Source: Paenibacillus planticolens (GTDB lineage: Bacteria; Bacillota; Bacilli; Paenibacillales; NBRC-103111). Taken from it: DNA of 64,000 nt. The notes beneath the pieces are model-generated. The model had not been told where the DNA came from and did no database searches. It was given only the letters and a program-made list of their open reading frames with translations. The DNA lies in NCBI RefSeq assembly GCF_013141725.1, contig NZ_WHNZ01000015.1, positions 434,001 to 498,000 on the forward strand, in the 5' to 3' direction. Positions 1 through 12,776 of this stretch are shown piece by piece. The position numbers were made by a program, and so were the translations under genes. How positions within the stretch are numbered: position 1 is the first letter of the stretch; the number at the start of each line of letters is the position of its first letter.

Positions 1-368
1 TGAAGCGTGCGATGCATGAGGCCGATGGCATTGTGCTCGCTACACCGGAGTATCACAGCGGAATCTCGGGGGTTCTGAAGAATGCGCTTGATCATCTCGG
101 GCAAGATTATTTTAACAACAAAGCTGTACTTTCCGTAAGTTCATCGGGCGGTGCCGTAGCTGTAAGCTCGCTAACCCAGCTGCAAACAATCGTTCGAAAC
201 CTTCACGGCATCAATTGCCCGGAGTGGGTTTCGATTGGCGGCGATCAGCGGAAAAGCTTTCAAACCGGAATAGCCTACAGCGATATTCATCCTGATGTCG
301 ATAAACGCGTTCGACGTGTCGTAAATGGATTCCTTGATTTGACAGCAGCCTTGTCCGTTCGACAATAG
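1..368 (+). CDS. NAD(P)H-dependent FMN reductase (5' end outside window)
   Basis: This is the C-terminal part of a flavodoxin-fold NAD(P)H-dependent FMN or azo reductase. The reading frame is open from the window edge, so the true start lies upstream; the first ATG in frame, at position 12, is internal. Visible family signatures are the TPEYHSGISGVLKNALDHL stretch, which in this family binds FMN and ends in the conserved NALD segment, followed by a SSGG turn that contacts the isoalloxazine ring. About 120 residues remain of the usual 180 or so. It would act in the cytoplasm on flavin or quinone/azo substrates; which one cannot be told. A strong terminator follows, separating it from the biotin operon. 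Confidence 0.85.
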   Translation, partial: KRAMHEADGIVLATPEYHSGISGVLKNALDHLGQDYFNNKAVLSVSSSGGAVAVSSLTQLQTIVRNLHGINCPEWVSIGGDQRKSFQTGIAYSDIHPDVDKRVRRVVNGFLDLTAALSVRQ

Positions 369-410
369 GTTGTTCGACAATAACGTATTTAAATTTACAT
401 TTTTATAGAT

Positions 411-455
411 GAGCAATGCAAAGTGTTCCTGACGCTTTGTGTTGCTCTTTTTTTT
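411..455 (+). terminator. Rho-independent terminator after FMN reductase
   Basis: A 13-bp near-perfect stem (GAGCAATGCAAAG against CTTTGTGTTGCTC) closes a short loop and is followed by nine T. It ends the reductase transcript. The downstream arm and T tract also carry the likely -35 region of the biotin promoter. Confidence 0.85.
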
Positions 456-470
456 GTTATCTGCTAGAAT
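442..470 (+). promoter_or_regulatory. Probable sigma-A promoter of the bio operon
   Basis: TTGCTC (442-447), a 17-bp spacer and TAGAAT (465-470) form a plausible sigma-A promoter whose start point would fall at about 477, right at the left edge of the BirA operator. Inferred from spacing and position only. Confidence 0.5.
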
Positions 471-480
471 TACGACATTC

Positions 481-518
481 AATTGTTAACCAAAACAACA
501 AAAACGAAGTTGACAATT
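481..518 (+). promoter_or_regulatory. BirA (biotin repressor) operator
   Basis: AATTGTTAAC (481-490) and GTTGACAATT (509-518) are inverted half-sites separated by 18 bases, matching the known Firmicutes BirA operator form (TGTTAAC, spacer, GTTAACA). It lies between the promoter and the bioA ribosome site, so biotinyl-AMP-loaded BirA would block transcription of the whole operon when biotin is plentiful. Confidence 0.88.
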
Positions 519-542
519 AGTTTTTAGAAAAGGGGGATTTTT

Positions 543-2641
<2,099 letters not shown>

Positions 2642-2657
2642 CGCCAAGGAGGAGAAC

Positions 2658-3656
2658 ATGAACACCATTTCAACCCAAAGGGATTGGCATTTGTTAGCTC
2701 AAAAAGCATTACAGGGGGAGTGTTTGACCATCGAGGAGGGGCTGGCTGTACTTGAAGCCGACAACGATGAAGTGCTCCCGCTGCTGCAGGCCGCCTTTCA
2801 AGTCAGAAAACATTACTACGGCAAAAGAGTCAAACTGAACATGATTATTAATGCGAAAAGCGGGCTCTGCCCGGAGGACTGCGGCTACTGCTCGCAATCG
2901 ATCGTCTCAACGGCGCCAGTTCAGAAATACACGCTGCTTGATAAAGATACGCTGCTTGCCGGAGCTCGCGAGGCGTTGGCGCGCAAAGCCGGAACCTACT
3001 GCATCGTAGCGGCTGGGAAAGGCCCGACAGACAAGGAGCTCGAGCAAGTGGTGGACGCGGTAAAAGAAATCCGCGAGACGATGCCGCTCAAAATATGCGC
3101 CTGCCTGGGTATTTTGAAAGATGAGCAAGCACAGCGGCTTGCAGATGCCGGCGTTCATCGATATAACCATAATCTCAATACGAGTAAAGCGAATTACCCA
3201 TCGATTACGACAACCCATACCTATGACCAGCGTGTTGAGACTGTAGAAAAAGTAAAAACATACGGAATGTCACCTTGCTCCGGCGTCATTATCGGCATGG
3301 GTGAAACCAATCAAGAAATCGTAGAAATGGCCTATGCGCTGCGCGAGCTGGACAGTGATTCCATTCCGGTTAATTTCCTGAATGCCATCCCGGGAACGCC
3401 TTTGGAGCATGCAGGCCGCACGCCCGCGATGAAAGCTCTAAAAGTGCTGGCTTTATTCCGTTTCATCTGTCCGTCCAAAGAAATCCGCGTTGCGGGAGGC
3501 CGCGAAGTGAATCTTCGTACATTGCAGCCCATGTCACTGTATGCGGCGAATTCGCTTTTTGTCGGTGATTACCTGACAACGGCCGGTCAAGCGGTCGGTG
3601 TGGATCACCAAATCATCGAAGATATGGGCTTTGAAATTGAACTTAACGCTCTGTAA
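2658..3656 (+). CDS. bioB: Biotin synthase (radical SAM)
   Basis: BioB is the radical-SAM enzyme that inserts sulfur into dethiobiotin to give biotin. The radical-SAM cluster motif CxxxCxxC is present as C71, C75 and C78 in CPEDCGYCSQS. The downstream YNHNLNTS and the IRVAGGREVNLR motif, with residues for the auxiliary 2Fe-2S cluster, are also intact. It is 332 residues, the normal length. A strong AAGGAGGAG ribosome site precedes the ATG. It sits 16 bases after bioD and is followed closely by bioF. Confidence 0.97.
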   Translation: MNTISTQRDWHLLAQKALQGECLTIEEGLAVLEADNDEVLPLLQAAFQVRKHYYGKRVKLNMIINAKSGLCPEDCGYCSQSIVSTAPVQKYTLLDKDTLLAGAREALARKAGTYCIVAAGKGPTDKELEQVVDAVKEIRETMPLKICACLGILKDEQAQRLADAGVHRYNHNLNTSKANYPSITTTHTYDQRVETVEKVKTYGMSPCSGVIIGMGETNQEIVEMAYALRELDSDSIPVNFLNAIPGTPLEHAGRTPAMKALKVLALFRFICPSKEIRVAGGREVNLRTLQPMSLYAANSLFVGDYLTTAGQAVGVDHQIIEDMGFEIELNAL

Positions 3657-3669
3657 GGTGGTGCCGGCA

Positions 3670-4872
3670 ATGAATACGATGTCAGCTTTGACATGGATGG
3701 AACGGGAGCTTGCTTCATTGGAAGAAGCTTCGCTCAGGCGATCCCTCCGCACAAACAGCGCGGTTCCAGGGTCACCGGGGCGCATGGTTCGCGGAACAGG
3801 ACCCAACAACCTGCTTAATTTGTCCGCCAACGACTATCTTGGACTATCCCAGCATCCCGCTATCGTCGAGGCGATGCGGGACACTCTGCTTAAGGAAGGC
3901 GCGGGAGCTGGAGCCTCCCGTCTCGTGACAGGCAACCGGATGGCTTATTCCTTCCTTGAAGAGGCTATTGCCGAATGGCAGAGCTGCGAAGCGGCGCTTG
4001 TTTTCGCCAATGGTTATATGGCGAACGCCGGAGTTATTCGTGCCGTAGTCGGCCGTGACGATGTGGTGTTTAGCGATCAGCTTAACCATGCCAGCATCGT
4101 AGATGGCATTCTGATGAGCCGGGCGGAGCTGGCCCGGTATCGGCACAATGATATGGAGCATTTGGGAGCGCTGCTGCATAAGCACCGCGATAAAAGGCGA
4201 AAGCTGATCGTGACCGATGCCGTTTTCTCCATGGACGGAGATCAAGCCAGACTGCGCGAGCTTGCGCTGCTCAAGCGCGAGTACGGAGCGATGCTGATGG
4301 TGGACGAAGCTCACAGCGGAGGGATTTATGGCGGACGGGGAGAGGGATTATGCCACCTACTTGGGATCAAGGATGAAGTGGACATTCATATGGGAACGTT
4401 CAGCAAAGCCTTCGGCGTCTACGGAGCTTATGTGTGCGGCAGTCGAACCCTCGCCGATTTCCTCGTAAATAAGGCTCGGCCGCTTATTTATTCGACGGCG
4501 ATGCCGCCTGCGCTGCTCGCAGGCATTGCTCAAGCTTTAGTACTGGTGCAGCAGGAGCACTGGCGGCGTGATCGGCTAGAATCGGCTGTCCGTTTTTTTC
4601 GAGATTCGCTGCTAAGCTTAGGTTTTCAGATCCCAGCAGGCGATTCCCCCATCGTTCCGATTACGATCGGCGATAATGAGACCGCACTGCGTTTCAGCGC
4701 CGCGCTGGAAGAGAAAGGCATCGCAGCGGTCGCCATCCGACCGCCGACGGTGCCGGCGGGAACTGCGCGCATACGCTTTTCGTTATCCGCCATCCATACG
4801 GATGAGGAACTGCGGGATGCGATTGCATGCATTCGCGAGGCAGGGCTGCAGCTTGGAGTGATTAGGCGATGA
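3670..4872 (+). CDS. bioF: 8-amino-7-oxononanoate synthase (KAPA synthase)
   Basis: BioF is a PLP-dependent alpha-oxoamine synthase that condenses pimeloyl-ACP or pimeloyl-CoA with L-alanine, the first dedicated step of ring assembly. Motifs seen: NDYLGLSQHP near the N-terminus, GSGASR-like AGASRLVTGN, the VDEAHSGGIYG segment with the PLP Asp, and the Schiff-base lysine K246 in GTFSKAFG. The frame is open further upstream into bioB (to 3598), but the ATG at 3670 has an AAGGTGGTG ribosome site and gives the usual 400-residue protein, so it is preferred. The stop overlaps the next start by four bases. Confidence 0.95.
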   Translation: MNTMSALTWMERELASLEEASLRRSLRTNSAVPGSPGRMVRGTGPNNLLNLSANDYLGLSQHPAIVEAMRDTLLKEGAGAGASRLVTGNRMAYSFLEEAIAEWQSCEAALVFANGYMANAGVIRAVVGRDDVVFSDQLNHASIVDGILMSRAELARYRHNDMEHLGALLHKHRDKRRKLIVTDAVFSMDGDQARLRELALLKREYGAMLMVDEAHSGGIYGGRGEGLCHLLGIKDEVDIHMGTFSKAFGVYGAYVCGSRTLADFLVNKARPLIYSTAMPPALLAGIAQALVLVQQEHWRRDRLESAVRFFRDSLLSLGFQIPAGDSPIVPITIGDNETALRFSAALEEKGIAAVAIRPPTVPAGTARIRFSLSAIHTDEELRDAIACIREAGLQLGVIRR

Positions 4873-5618
4873 GCGCAACAAGAAGTGGAACGATTTTATG
4901 GCTGCCTGGGTGGAGCATGTCCTCTGTAGTTTTCGAACAGCTTCGGGAGGAGCTGCCCGATTATCATCATGTGCTCATCGATTTCAGCGATGCCGAATCA
5001 CCGGATGACATCATGATGCTAACGGAAGCAGCGGTTGCAAAATGTTTGGCAAATTCGGGAGAACACCGTCCTCTCTTCATTGGAGGCTGGTCGCTCGGCG
5101 GATTGCTGGCGCTGGGATTAGCGGCTAAAGGCTTGACGGATGGCCTCATCTTGTTTGCGGCTACGGCCCGGTTTATCCGTTCGAAGGACGAGGGAGAGTT
5201 GGGTCAACCGGATGCCTACGTCAGACAGATGATGAGAGCAGTCATGCAAGATTCGGCAGCAGTCGAAATCAAATTTCGACAGCGTCTGTGGACAGAATCG
5301 GAGCGGAGTGCAGGGATATGCGACATGTTTCCTCCCATAGGCAGCTGGACAATGCCGGCGCTGCTTGCGGGTCTTCATATTTTGAGGAATGAAGAAGTAA
5401 GTTCTGTACTTTCGAAGATCGTCTGCCCGGTATTTCTGGTCCACGGCATGGAGGATGAGATTTGCCCGTATAAAGGAGCGAAGGAGCTTGCAGATGGGCT
5501 GCCACAAGCCCAATTGCTTTCTATCCCCGATTGCGGGCATGTACCGTTCCTGGGAAGAGAGAAGGAGATCGCAGAGAAAGTGAGGCGCTGGTGGCATGAA
5601 CAGCAGTATGGAGGTTAA
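4869..5618 (+). CDS. Alpha/beta hydrolase, BioH-like pimeloyl-ACP methyl ester esterase
   Basis: This 249-residue alpha/beta hydrolase most likely plays the BioH role: removing the methyl group that BioC adds, to release pimeloyl-ACP for BioF. The catalytic triad is readable: nucleophile S75 in GGWSLGG, acid D196 in HGMEDEICP and H224 in CGHVPF. It starts within the bioF stop codon (ATGA overlap) and its 3' end overlaps bioC by 23 bases, so it is embedded in the biotin operon. Position next to bioC, rather than sequence alone, supports the role; several unrelated esterases can fill this slot, so I leave the symbol empty. Confidence 0.83.
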   Translation: MSATRSGTILWLPGWSMSSVVFEQLREELPDYHHVLIDFSDAESPDDIMMLTEAAVAKCLANSGEHRPLFIGGWSLGGLLALGLAAKGLTDGLILFAATARFIRSKDEGELGQPDAYVRQMMRAVMQDSAAVEIKFRQRLWTESERSAGICDMFPPIGSWTMPALLAGLHILRNEEVSSVLSKIVCPVFLVHGMEDEICPYKGAKELADGLPQAQLLSIPDCGHVPFLGREKEIAEKVRRWWHEQQYGG

Positions 5619-6459
5619 GCGTCAATTTAACCGCAGCTCCTCGGGATCTTATGATCGGCACGCGGATGTTCAGCGAATAATGGCGGATCAGTTGGCAGCT
5701 AAGCTCGGCGAGACAAAGGGCGAAGGAGGCCGCACGTCTGTATGCGACATTCTGGAAATTGGCTGCGGAACGGGAAATCTGACAAGCAGGCTGGTTGACA
5801 TATGGCCTGAAGCGGCGATTACCGCTTTGGACATTGCTCCCGGGATGCTTCGGGCGGCGGAACAGCGGCTCGATCAGCAAGCTGGTTATGAAATACGCTT
5901 CATCCAAGGTGATGTAGAGGAATGGTCAGCTGCTGCACAGACGGCTTCATTCGATCTGATCGTCTCCAGCGCTTGCTTTCAATGGCTGAAGCATCCGGTA
6001 CAAACGCTTCAGCAACTGCGGCGGCTGCTTCGCCCAGGCGGTTCGTTGGTGTTTACGACCTTTGGGCCGGAAACATTTGGTGAGCTTCACGAGTCCTTCA
6101 GGGAAGTGTATCAAAGCAGGGGACAGCAGCCGCAGCGGCACGGTCTGTCTTTTCAATCCAAGGTTCAATGGAGGAGAATGCTCGCAGACTCAGGTTTTGC
6201 GCACATTGAAGAGCAATCCTCTTTTCACGTTGAAACGTACCCGACGCCAAGGGATTTTTTGCTTGCTGTCAAGGCAATGGGCGCCAGCACCTCGGAAGCT
6301 GAGGCTGTGCCCGGCTTAAGCAAGCGGCGGCTGTTTGCCGGCATGTACGAAGTGTACGAGGCGAAGTTTAGCGTACCAGGAGGCATTTTTGCAACCTATG
6401 AGCTTTTGTTGATGCAAGGAGTAGCTCCTAATCAGGATAGAGGATCGGACGGGTTCTGA
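5596..6459 (+). CDS. bioC: Malonyl-ACP O-methyltransferase
   Basis: BioC methylates the free carboxyl of malonyl-ACP with SAM, disguising it so that fatty-acid synthase can extend it to pimeloyl-ACP methyl ester. The class I methyltransferase motif I is clear as ILEIGCGTGNLT, with acidic motif II in TALDIAPGML and the SSACFQWL segment typical of BioC. The N-terminal FNRSSSGSYDRHADVQ matches the BioC opening. Length 287 residues, slightly longer than usual. An internal ATG at 5608 is an alternative start. It is the last gene of the biotin operon; no clear terminator follows. Confidence 0.92.
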   Translation: MNSSMEVKRQFNRSSSGSYDRHADVQRIMADQLAAKLGETKGEGGRTSVCDILEIGCGTGNLTSRLVDIWPEAAITALDIAPGMLRAAEQRLDQQAGYEIRFIQGDVEEWSAAAQTASFDLIVSSACFQWLKHPVQTLQQLRRLLRPGGSLVFTTFGPETFGELHESFREVYQSRGQQPQRHGLSFQSKVQWRRMLADSGFAHIEEQSSFHVETYPTPRDFLLAVKAMGASTSEAEAVPGLSKRRLFAGMYEVYEAKFSVPGGIFATYELLLMQGVAPNQDRGSDGF

Positions 6460-6590
6460 TGATCTTAAGGCAACGTTCTCAATAGTAGGTCCAAAGGGCT
6501 ATCATTCTTGTTTTGCTTTATTTACAATTCATGGTAACCTACTAGAAAAGACGGAGTTTTCGTCAGTCAGAAGGAAGGAGGGCTGAAGCG

Positions 6591-7118
6591 ATGGGGATTG
6601 AGCCGATTTCGGATCATTTGCAGGAGCATTTACGCATCCTTTTCGTGGGATATAACCCTAGTATTCGGTCCGGCGAAACCGGCCATCACTATGCGAATCC
6701 GAACAATCGGTTTTATCGTATTTTGCATCAGGCAGGATTAACGCCACGGCTTTACAAGCCTCAAGAAGATCAAGATTTACTTGAACTTGGATATGGGTTT
6801 ACGAACATCGTGGCGAGACCCTCGCTAACGGCTGCTGAAATTACACCTGAGGAATATCGGGAAGGCCGCTTGATTTTAAAGGGGAAAATTCAGAAGTATC
6901 GACCGCGGGTTGTATGTTTTGTGGGCAAAGGAGTTTACGAGCAGTACAGCGGACGAAGAGGCATGCAGTGGGGCAGCCAGCAGAAGCCTCTCGTAGAGGG
7001 TGTTGTCGAGTATGTTTGCCCGTCTTCCAGCGGGCTCGTTCGGATGAAACTGGAGGAAATGGTCGCTATCTATCGCGGGATCAAGTCATTTATCGGGATG
7101 GAGATGGAAAAAGAATGA
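6591..7118 (+). CDS. mug: G/U mismatch-specific uracil-DNA glycosylase
   Basis: Mug/TDG-family DNA glycosylase (175 residues) that removes uracil or ethenocytosine from mispairs in DNA base-excision repair. The family motif I is seen as FVGYNPSIRSGETGHHYANP, with the GYNPS-SG core and catalytic Asn, and the second motif as CPSSSGLVRM, where most relatives have NPS. AAGGAGGGCTGA provides the ribosome site. The stop codon overlaps the next start, so it is co-translated with a Nudix hydrolase, a sensible pairing of DNA repair with nucleotide-pool cleaning. A TAGTAGGT/ACCTACTA inverted repeat lies in the 130-base gap upstream. Confidence 0.9.
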   Translation: MGIEPISDHLQEHLRILFVGYNPSIRSGETGHHYANPNNRFYRILHQAGLTPRLYKPQEDQDLLELGYGFTNIVARPSLTAAEITPEEYREGRLILKGKIQKYRPRVVCFVGKGVYEQYSGRRGMQWGSQQKPLVEGVVEYVCPSSSGLVRMKLEEMVAIYRGIKSFIGMEMEKE

Positions 7119-7735
7119 ATATACCGTGGCTGCATTGGGCTAAAGAAATTCAAGCGATCAGTCAAGCAGGGCTCGCATACGGCGAGAACGGCTACGATTT
7201 GGAACGCTACGAGGCGCTTCGCAAGATCAGCGTGGAGATGATGAGTTACTTCACAGACACACCGATTGACAAAGTGACCGAATTATTCGCTAGCGACAAG
7301 GGATACCAGACGCCGAAGGTCGATGTTCGGGCCGTTGTCCTGCAGGAGAACAAGCTGCTGCTTGTGAAGGAAAAGATCGACGGCGCCTGGGCATTGCCGG
7401 GGGGATGGGCGGACATTGGCCTTACACCGACCGAAGTCGCCATCAAAGAGACTCGCGAGGAAGCCGGATACGACGTCAAGCCGGTTCGTTTGCTGGCGGT
7501 TCTGGATAAGAAGCGCCACGCCCATCCTCCTTCCCCCAACCATACATACAAGATATTCATCTTGTGTGAGCTGACGGGCGGGGAGGCGCTGGAAGCCGGC
7601 TTGGAAACGACGGAGGTCGGCTTCTTCGGTGCAGACGAGCTGCCGCCTCTTTCGATCGAGCGGAACACTGTGGAACAAGTGCAGAGCATGTTTGAGCTTG
7701 CGAGCGGCCCGGCTTCTCACGTGCTGTTGGATTAA
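7115..7735 (+). CDS. Nudix hydrolase with Nudix_N_2 domain
   Basis: A 206-residue Nudix hydrolase. Residues about 1-65 form the helical N-terminal domain found before the Nudix fold in ADP-ribose/X-linked nucleoside diphosphate hydrolases (Nudix_N_2 type). The Nudix box reads GGWADIGLTPTEVAIKETRE followed by EAGY; the catalytic KE..REE end is intact (Lys replaces the usual Arg) and the first Glu of the strict consensus is replaced by Leu, as is usual in this subfamily. The substrate is unknown. The frame remains open far upstream inside mug, but the ATG at 7115 overlaps the mug stop as ATGA and begins the recognisable protein. Confidence 0.88.
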   Translation: MNIPWLHWAKEIQAISQAGLAYGENGYDLERYEALRKISVEMMSYFTDTPIDKVTELFASDKGYQTPKVDVRAVVLQENKLLLVKEKIDGAWALPGGWADIGLTPTEVAIKETREEAGYDVKPVRLLAVLDKKRHAHPPSPNHTYKIFILCELTGGEALEAGLETTEVGFFGADELPPLSIERNTVEQVQSMFELASGPASHVLLD

Positions 7736-7808
7736 CACGCGACGTCTCAGCTGGCACATCGGGGGATCGGGGTCCAATTCATCGAAGACAAGTTCAGAAA
7801 TGAAAGCC

Positions 7809-7842
7809 TAGCCATTATTCGTGAAAATAATGGCTATTTTTC
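7809..7842 (+). terminator. Terminator of mug-Nudix operon, overlapping the thpR 3' end
   Basis: AGCCATTATT and AATAATGGCT form a perfect stem around a short loop, followed by ATTTTT. The convergent thpR gene ends inside the T tract (its stop is at 7834-7836), so the two transcription units abut tail to tail. Confidence 0.8.
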
Positions 7843-8454
7843 GCTGGAGCCGAACGGAAAAACACCGATCGGCTCATACGCCGGCGACCGGCCCAAGTGG
7901 CTCCGGTAGAGGACGATGTCCTCTACCCGCCACGCGGGCTGGCCGCCCGTTGGCGCGCCTGCCGCTAGGGCGGCGCGCGAGAACGGACCCGCCGCAGCGC
8001 GGTATCGGCGGGCCAGCGTGAGATGCGGCCGATAGGGGCGAGCCTCGGCCGGAAAGCCATGGCGGGCGCAGGCGCCCGCGACCTCGCGCTGCAGCGCAGC
8101 CAGCGCGTCCAGGTCGCCGGCGACGCCCGCCCACAGCACCGACGGCGCCGCCGGAGGTCCGAACACGCCAAGCCCTTCGGCGTGCAAGGTCAGCGGCAGC
8201 GCCGCTGCAGCAAGCTGGCGAAGCTCGTCCGCCAGCGCATCCGCTGTCTCGGCGGACGTGTCGCCGAGGAAGCATAACGTAACGTGGACGTCCTGCGGAT
8301 GCGTCCACTTTTGAAAGGGCAGCGCCTCGCGAAGGCTGCCCGTCCATAAGGCGAGCGCCCGCCTGGACTCCGGCGGAAGCTGGATGCCGACAAACAGCCG
8401 ATAATTGACCGGTGGTGATGAAAGCGTTTTTGTCGAATGGTCGGAAGGATGCAT
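7834..8454 (-). CDS. thpR: RNA 2',3'-cyclic phosphodiesterase (2H family)
   Basis: ThpR, formerly called 2'-5' RNA ligase, is a 2H phosphoesterase that opens 2',3'-cyclic phosphates on RNA ends. Both catalytic HxTx motifs are intact: HVTL at residues 57-60 and HLTL at 144-147. The N-terminal YRLFVGIQLP strand is typical. 206 residues, slightly long because of an extra N-terminal segment; the ATG has an AAAGGAG ribosome site. The coding sequence is far more GC-rich than its neighbours (47 of 60 bases at 8041-8100), unlike serC or the Nudix gene beside it. It is transcribed alone, convergent with the mug operon and divergent from serC. Confidence 0.9.
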   Translation of the reverse strand: MHPSDHSTKTLSSPPVNYRLFVGIQLPPESRRALALWTGSLREALPFQKWTHPQDVHVTLCFLGDTSAETADALADELRQLAAAALPLTLHAEGLGVFGPPAAPSVLWAGVAGDLDALAALQREVAGACARHGFPAEARPYRPHLTLARRYRAAAGPFSRAALAAGAPTGGQPAWRVEDIVLYRSHLGRSPAYEPIGVFPFGSSEK

Positions 8455-8542
8455 GGAAATGAGGACTCCTTTATGACTTTTTTTGACCGGTGTAAGGGTG
8501 ATGGTTTGCTGCTTTAACTAGCATTGCCAACTAAGGTTTTAC

Positions 8543-8571
8543 TTGATGCATGGGGAGAATATTGCTATCAT
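8543..8571 (+). promoter_or_regulatory. Probable sigma-A promoter of serC
   Basis: TTGATG (8543-8548), exactly 17 bases, then TATCAT (8566-8571), 33 bases before the serC ATG. Good spacing and near-consensus hexamers; not tested. Confidence 0.55.
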
Positions 8572-8604
8572 AGCCATAATACAAAAGCAAAGGTGTGGTC
8601 ATTC

Positions 8605-9693
8605 ATGGGAAATCGGGCCTATAACTTTAACGCAGGGCCTGCGGCATTACCGCTAGAAGTTTTGCAGAAAGCGCAAGAGGAACTTGTCGAATTTAAAGGC
8701 ATCGGCATGTCGATCATGGAAATTTCGCATCGCAGCGCAGAATACGAGCAAGTACATAATGAAACGCAGCAATTATTGAAACAAATTTTCGGGATTCCGG
8801 ATGGCTATCAAGTCCAGTTCCTGCAAGGCGGAGCAAGCTCCCAATTCGCAATGATTCCTCTAAATTTCTTAAAGCCGGGCAAAGTGGGCAGCTATGTGCT
8901 GACAGGCGCTTGGGCGGAGAAAGCGGTACAGGAAGCAAGTCTGTTCGGGGAAGTGGCGATTGCAGCCTCCTCCAAAGAAAATAAATTCATGAAAATTCCG
9001 GATCTCAGCGAGATTAACATTCACCCGGATTCCGCTTACCTGCACTTGACGTCCAACGAGACAATCGAAGGCGCTCAATTCCAAAGTTATCCGGATACAG
9101 GCAATGTGCCGCTCATTGGGGATATGTCCAGCGATATTTTGAGCCGTCCAGTTGACGTTTCGAAGTTCGGCATGATTTATGCCGGCGCTCAAAAAAATCT
9201 CGGTCCTTCCGGTGTGACGGTTGTCATTGTCAAAGAAGACCTTCTGCAGGATCTGCCGAAAACAATCCCGACGATGCTTCGTTATGAAATTCACAGCAAA
9301 AACAATTCCCTGTACAATACGCCGCCTGTGTACTCCATCTATATGGTGAACCTCGTGCTGAAATGGATTCAGGAGCAAGGCGGACTAGCTGTTATCGAGA
9401 AAAACAATCTGGAGAAATCAGGCTTGATCTACAGCGCAATTGATGGAAGCGGAGGCTTCTACCGCGGTCCTGTTGATAAAGGCAGCCGTTCTGCGATGAA
9501 TATTACTTTCCGTTTGCAGGATGAAGAGCTGGAGAAGAAGTTCATCAAGGAAACCGAAGCGAACGGGTTTGTCGGGTTGAAAGGTCATCGCAGCGTAGGC
9601 GGCTTGAGAGCATCTACCTACAATGCGGTTCCTTACGCGTCCTGCAAAGCGCTCGCAGATTTCATGATTGATTTCCAAAAACGCAACGGTTAA
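8605..9693 (+). CDS. serC: Phosphoserine aminotransferase
   Basis: SerC is the PLP enzyme of serine synthesis that transaminates 3-phosphohydroxypyruvate to phosphoserine, and can also act in the pyridoxine pathway. Seen: NFNAGPAALP at the N-terminus, GGASSQFAMIP for phosphate binding, the Schiff-base lysine K197 in AGAQKNLGPSG, and GHRSVGGLRASTYNA near the end, which contacts the substrate phosphate. 362 residues, normal. The frame is open upstream to 8524, but the ATG at 8605 follows AAAGGTG and matches the family start. It is monocistronic: own promoter before it, strong terminator after. Confidence 0.96.
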   Translation: MGNRAYNFNAGPAALPLEVLQKAQEELVEFKGIGMSIMEISHRSAEYEQVHNETQQLLKQIFGIPDGYQVQFLQGGASSQFAMIPLNFLKPGKVGSYVLTGAWAEKAVQEASLFGEVAIAASSKENKFMKIPDLSEINIHPDSAYLHLTSNETIEGAQFQSYPDTGNVPLIGDMSSDILSRPVDVSKFGMIYAGAQKNLGPSGVTVVIVKEDLLQDLPKTIPTMLRYEIHSKNNSLYNTPPVYSIYMVNLVLKWIQEQGGLAVIEKNNLEKSGLIYSAIDGSGGFYRGPVDKGSRSAMNITFRLQDEELEKKFIKETEANGFVGLKGHRSVGGLRASTYNAVPYASCKALADFMIDFQKRNG

Positions 9694-9716
9694 CATCGAA
9701 TCGAATACCTGTTCAT

Positions 9717-9761
9717 GAGCTATTCATGGCACCCTCGTGTGCGCGTGAGTAGCTTTTTTTT
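9717..9761 (+). terminator. Terminator after serC
   Basis: AGCTATTCATGGCAC pairs with GTGCGCGTGAGTAGCT (a few wobble or mismatched positions) and is followed by eight T. Ends the serC transcript. Confidence 0.75.
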
Positions 9762-10011
9762 GTTGCGGGTTAGAATGGTCGGTTGTTCGTTTACAATGTC
9801 TTAATAGGGCTTCTGAGACCGTTTGAGAGGCTTTTTTGCATGGGGGGGAGACTCTAAATCTAGTAGTGCGGTTATGGAAATTATTGGCCTTGTTCCTTTC
9901 GACAAATGTGAAAATTTCAAGTCTAAAATGAAAATTTTTTTTCAAATCCTCGCGAGGCGCGTCCTGCCTGGGTTTGGCTATTTTGGGCCCAGAAATGTGT
10001 CATAAGACACG

Positions 10012-10040
10012 TTGACAAACACAATATATTGATATAAATT
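10012..10040 (+). promoter_or_regulatory. Candidate nrd promoter
   Basis: A perfect TTGACA (10012-10017) is followed by TATAAA (15-base spacing) or TAAATT (17-base spacing). An NrdR-like box fills the spacer, as expected for a repressed promoter. Confidence 0.55.
10019..10034 (+). promoter_or_regulatory. NrdR-like box 1
   Basis: ACACAATATATTGATA fits the known NrdR consensus acaCwAtATaTwGtgt at most positions including the central AT-rich palindrome. It lies between the -35 and -10 of the candidate promoter. Confidence 0.6.
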
Positions 10041-10060
10041 TGAATCTATCAACTAGATGT

Positions 10061-10164
10061 CGTGGGAAAAAGCGAATTGCACAGAATCTTGACTCGCCCT
10101 TAAAATACCGCGAAATGCGGCGTAAAACCCTGATTTACCGCCTGATTTCAACCGTTTTCCCACG
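10061..10164 (+). ncRNA. Candidate structured leader RNA of nrdIEF
   Basis: CGTGGGAAAA (10061-10070) and TTTTCCCACG (10155-10164) are perfect 10-bp complements that would close a 104-nt domain just downstream of the promoter. Inside are a CCGC-GAAAT-GCGG hairpin (10108-10120) and a GTAAA...TTTAC hairpin (10122-10138). The latter can extend outward as GGC...GCC, which would break the first hairpin, so two exclusive folds exist. No Rfam family is recognised by eye. Could be a leader RNA acting on nrd expression, or chance. Confidence 0.4.
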
Positions 10165-10202
10165 TGTGATGAACTGTTTATTTTGTCGATGGAACGGTGG
10201 AT

Positions 10203-10218
10203 TTACTACATATGGATA
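10203..10218 (+). promoter_or_regulatory. NrdR-like box 2
   Basis: TTACTACATATGGATA shares the CTACATATGG core with box 3 and fits the NrdR consensus. It starts 36 bases before box 3, slightly wider than the usual tandem spacing of about three helical turns. Confidence 0.6.
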
Positions 10219-10238
10219 GACGGTAAGATTTATATTAC

Positions 10239-10254
10239 ACACTACATATGGTTT
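10239..10254 (+). promoter_or_regulatory. NrdR-like box 3
   Basis: ACACTACATATGGTTT matches the NrdR consensus at nearly all conserved positions. It lies 70 bases before the nrdI start. NrdR, an ATP-cone repressor, controls ribonucleotide reductase genes from such paired boxes. Confidence 0.65.
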
Positions 10255-10296
10255 GTTTCATTTAAGAGAAACACAAGAACGAGAATAGCTTAATGA

Positions 10297-12754
<2,458 letters not shown>

Positions 12755-12776
12755 TTGGGAAGGGGATTGTATATAG

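Noticed and set aside
6914..7114. Extended upstream start for the Nudix protein inside mug
   Set aside because: The added segment is the shadow of mug in another frame; the ATG at 7115 with ATGA overlap gives a normal Nudix_N_2 protein.
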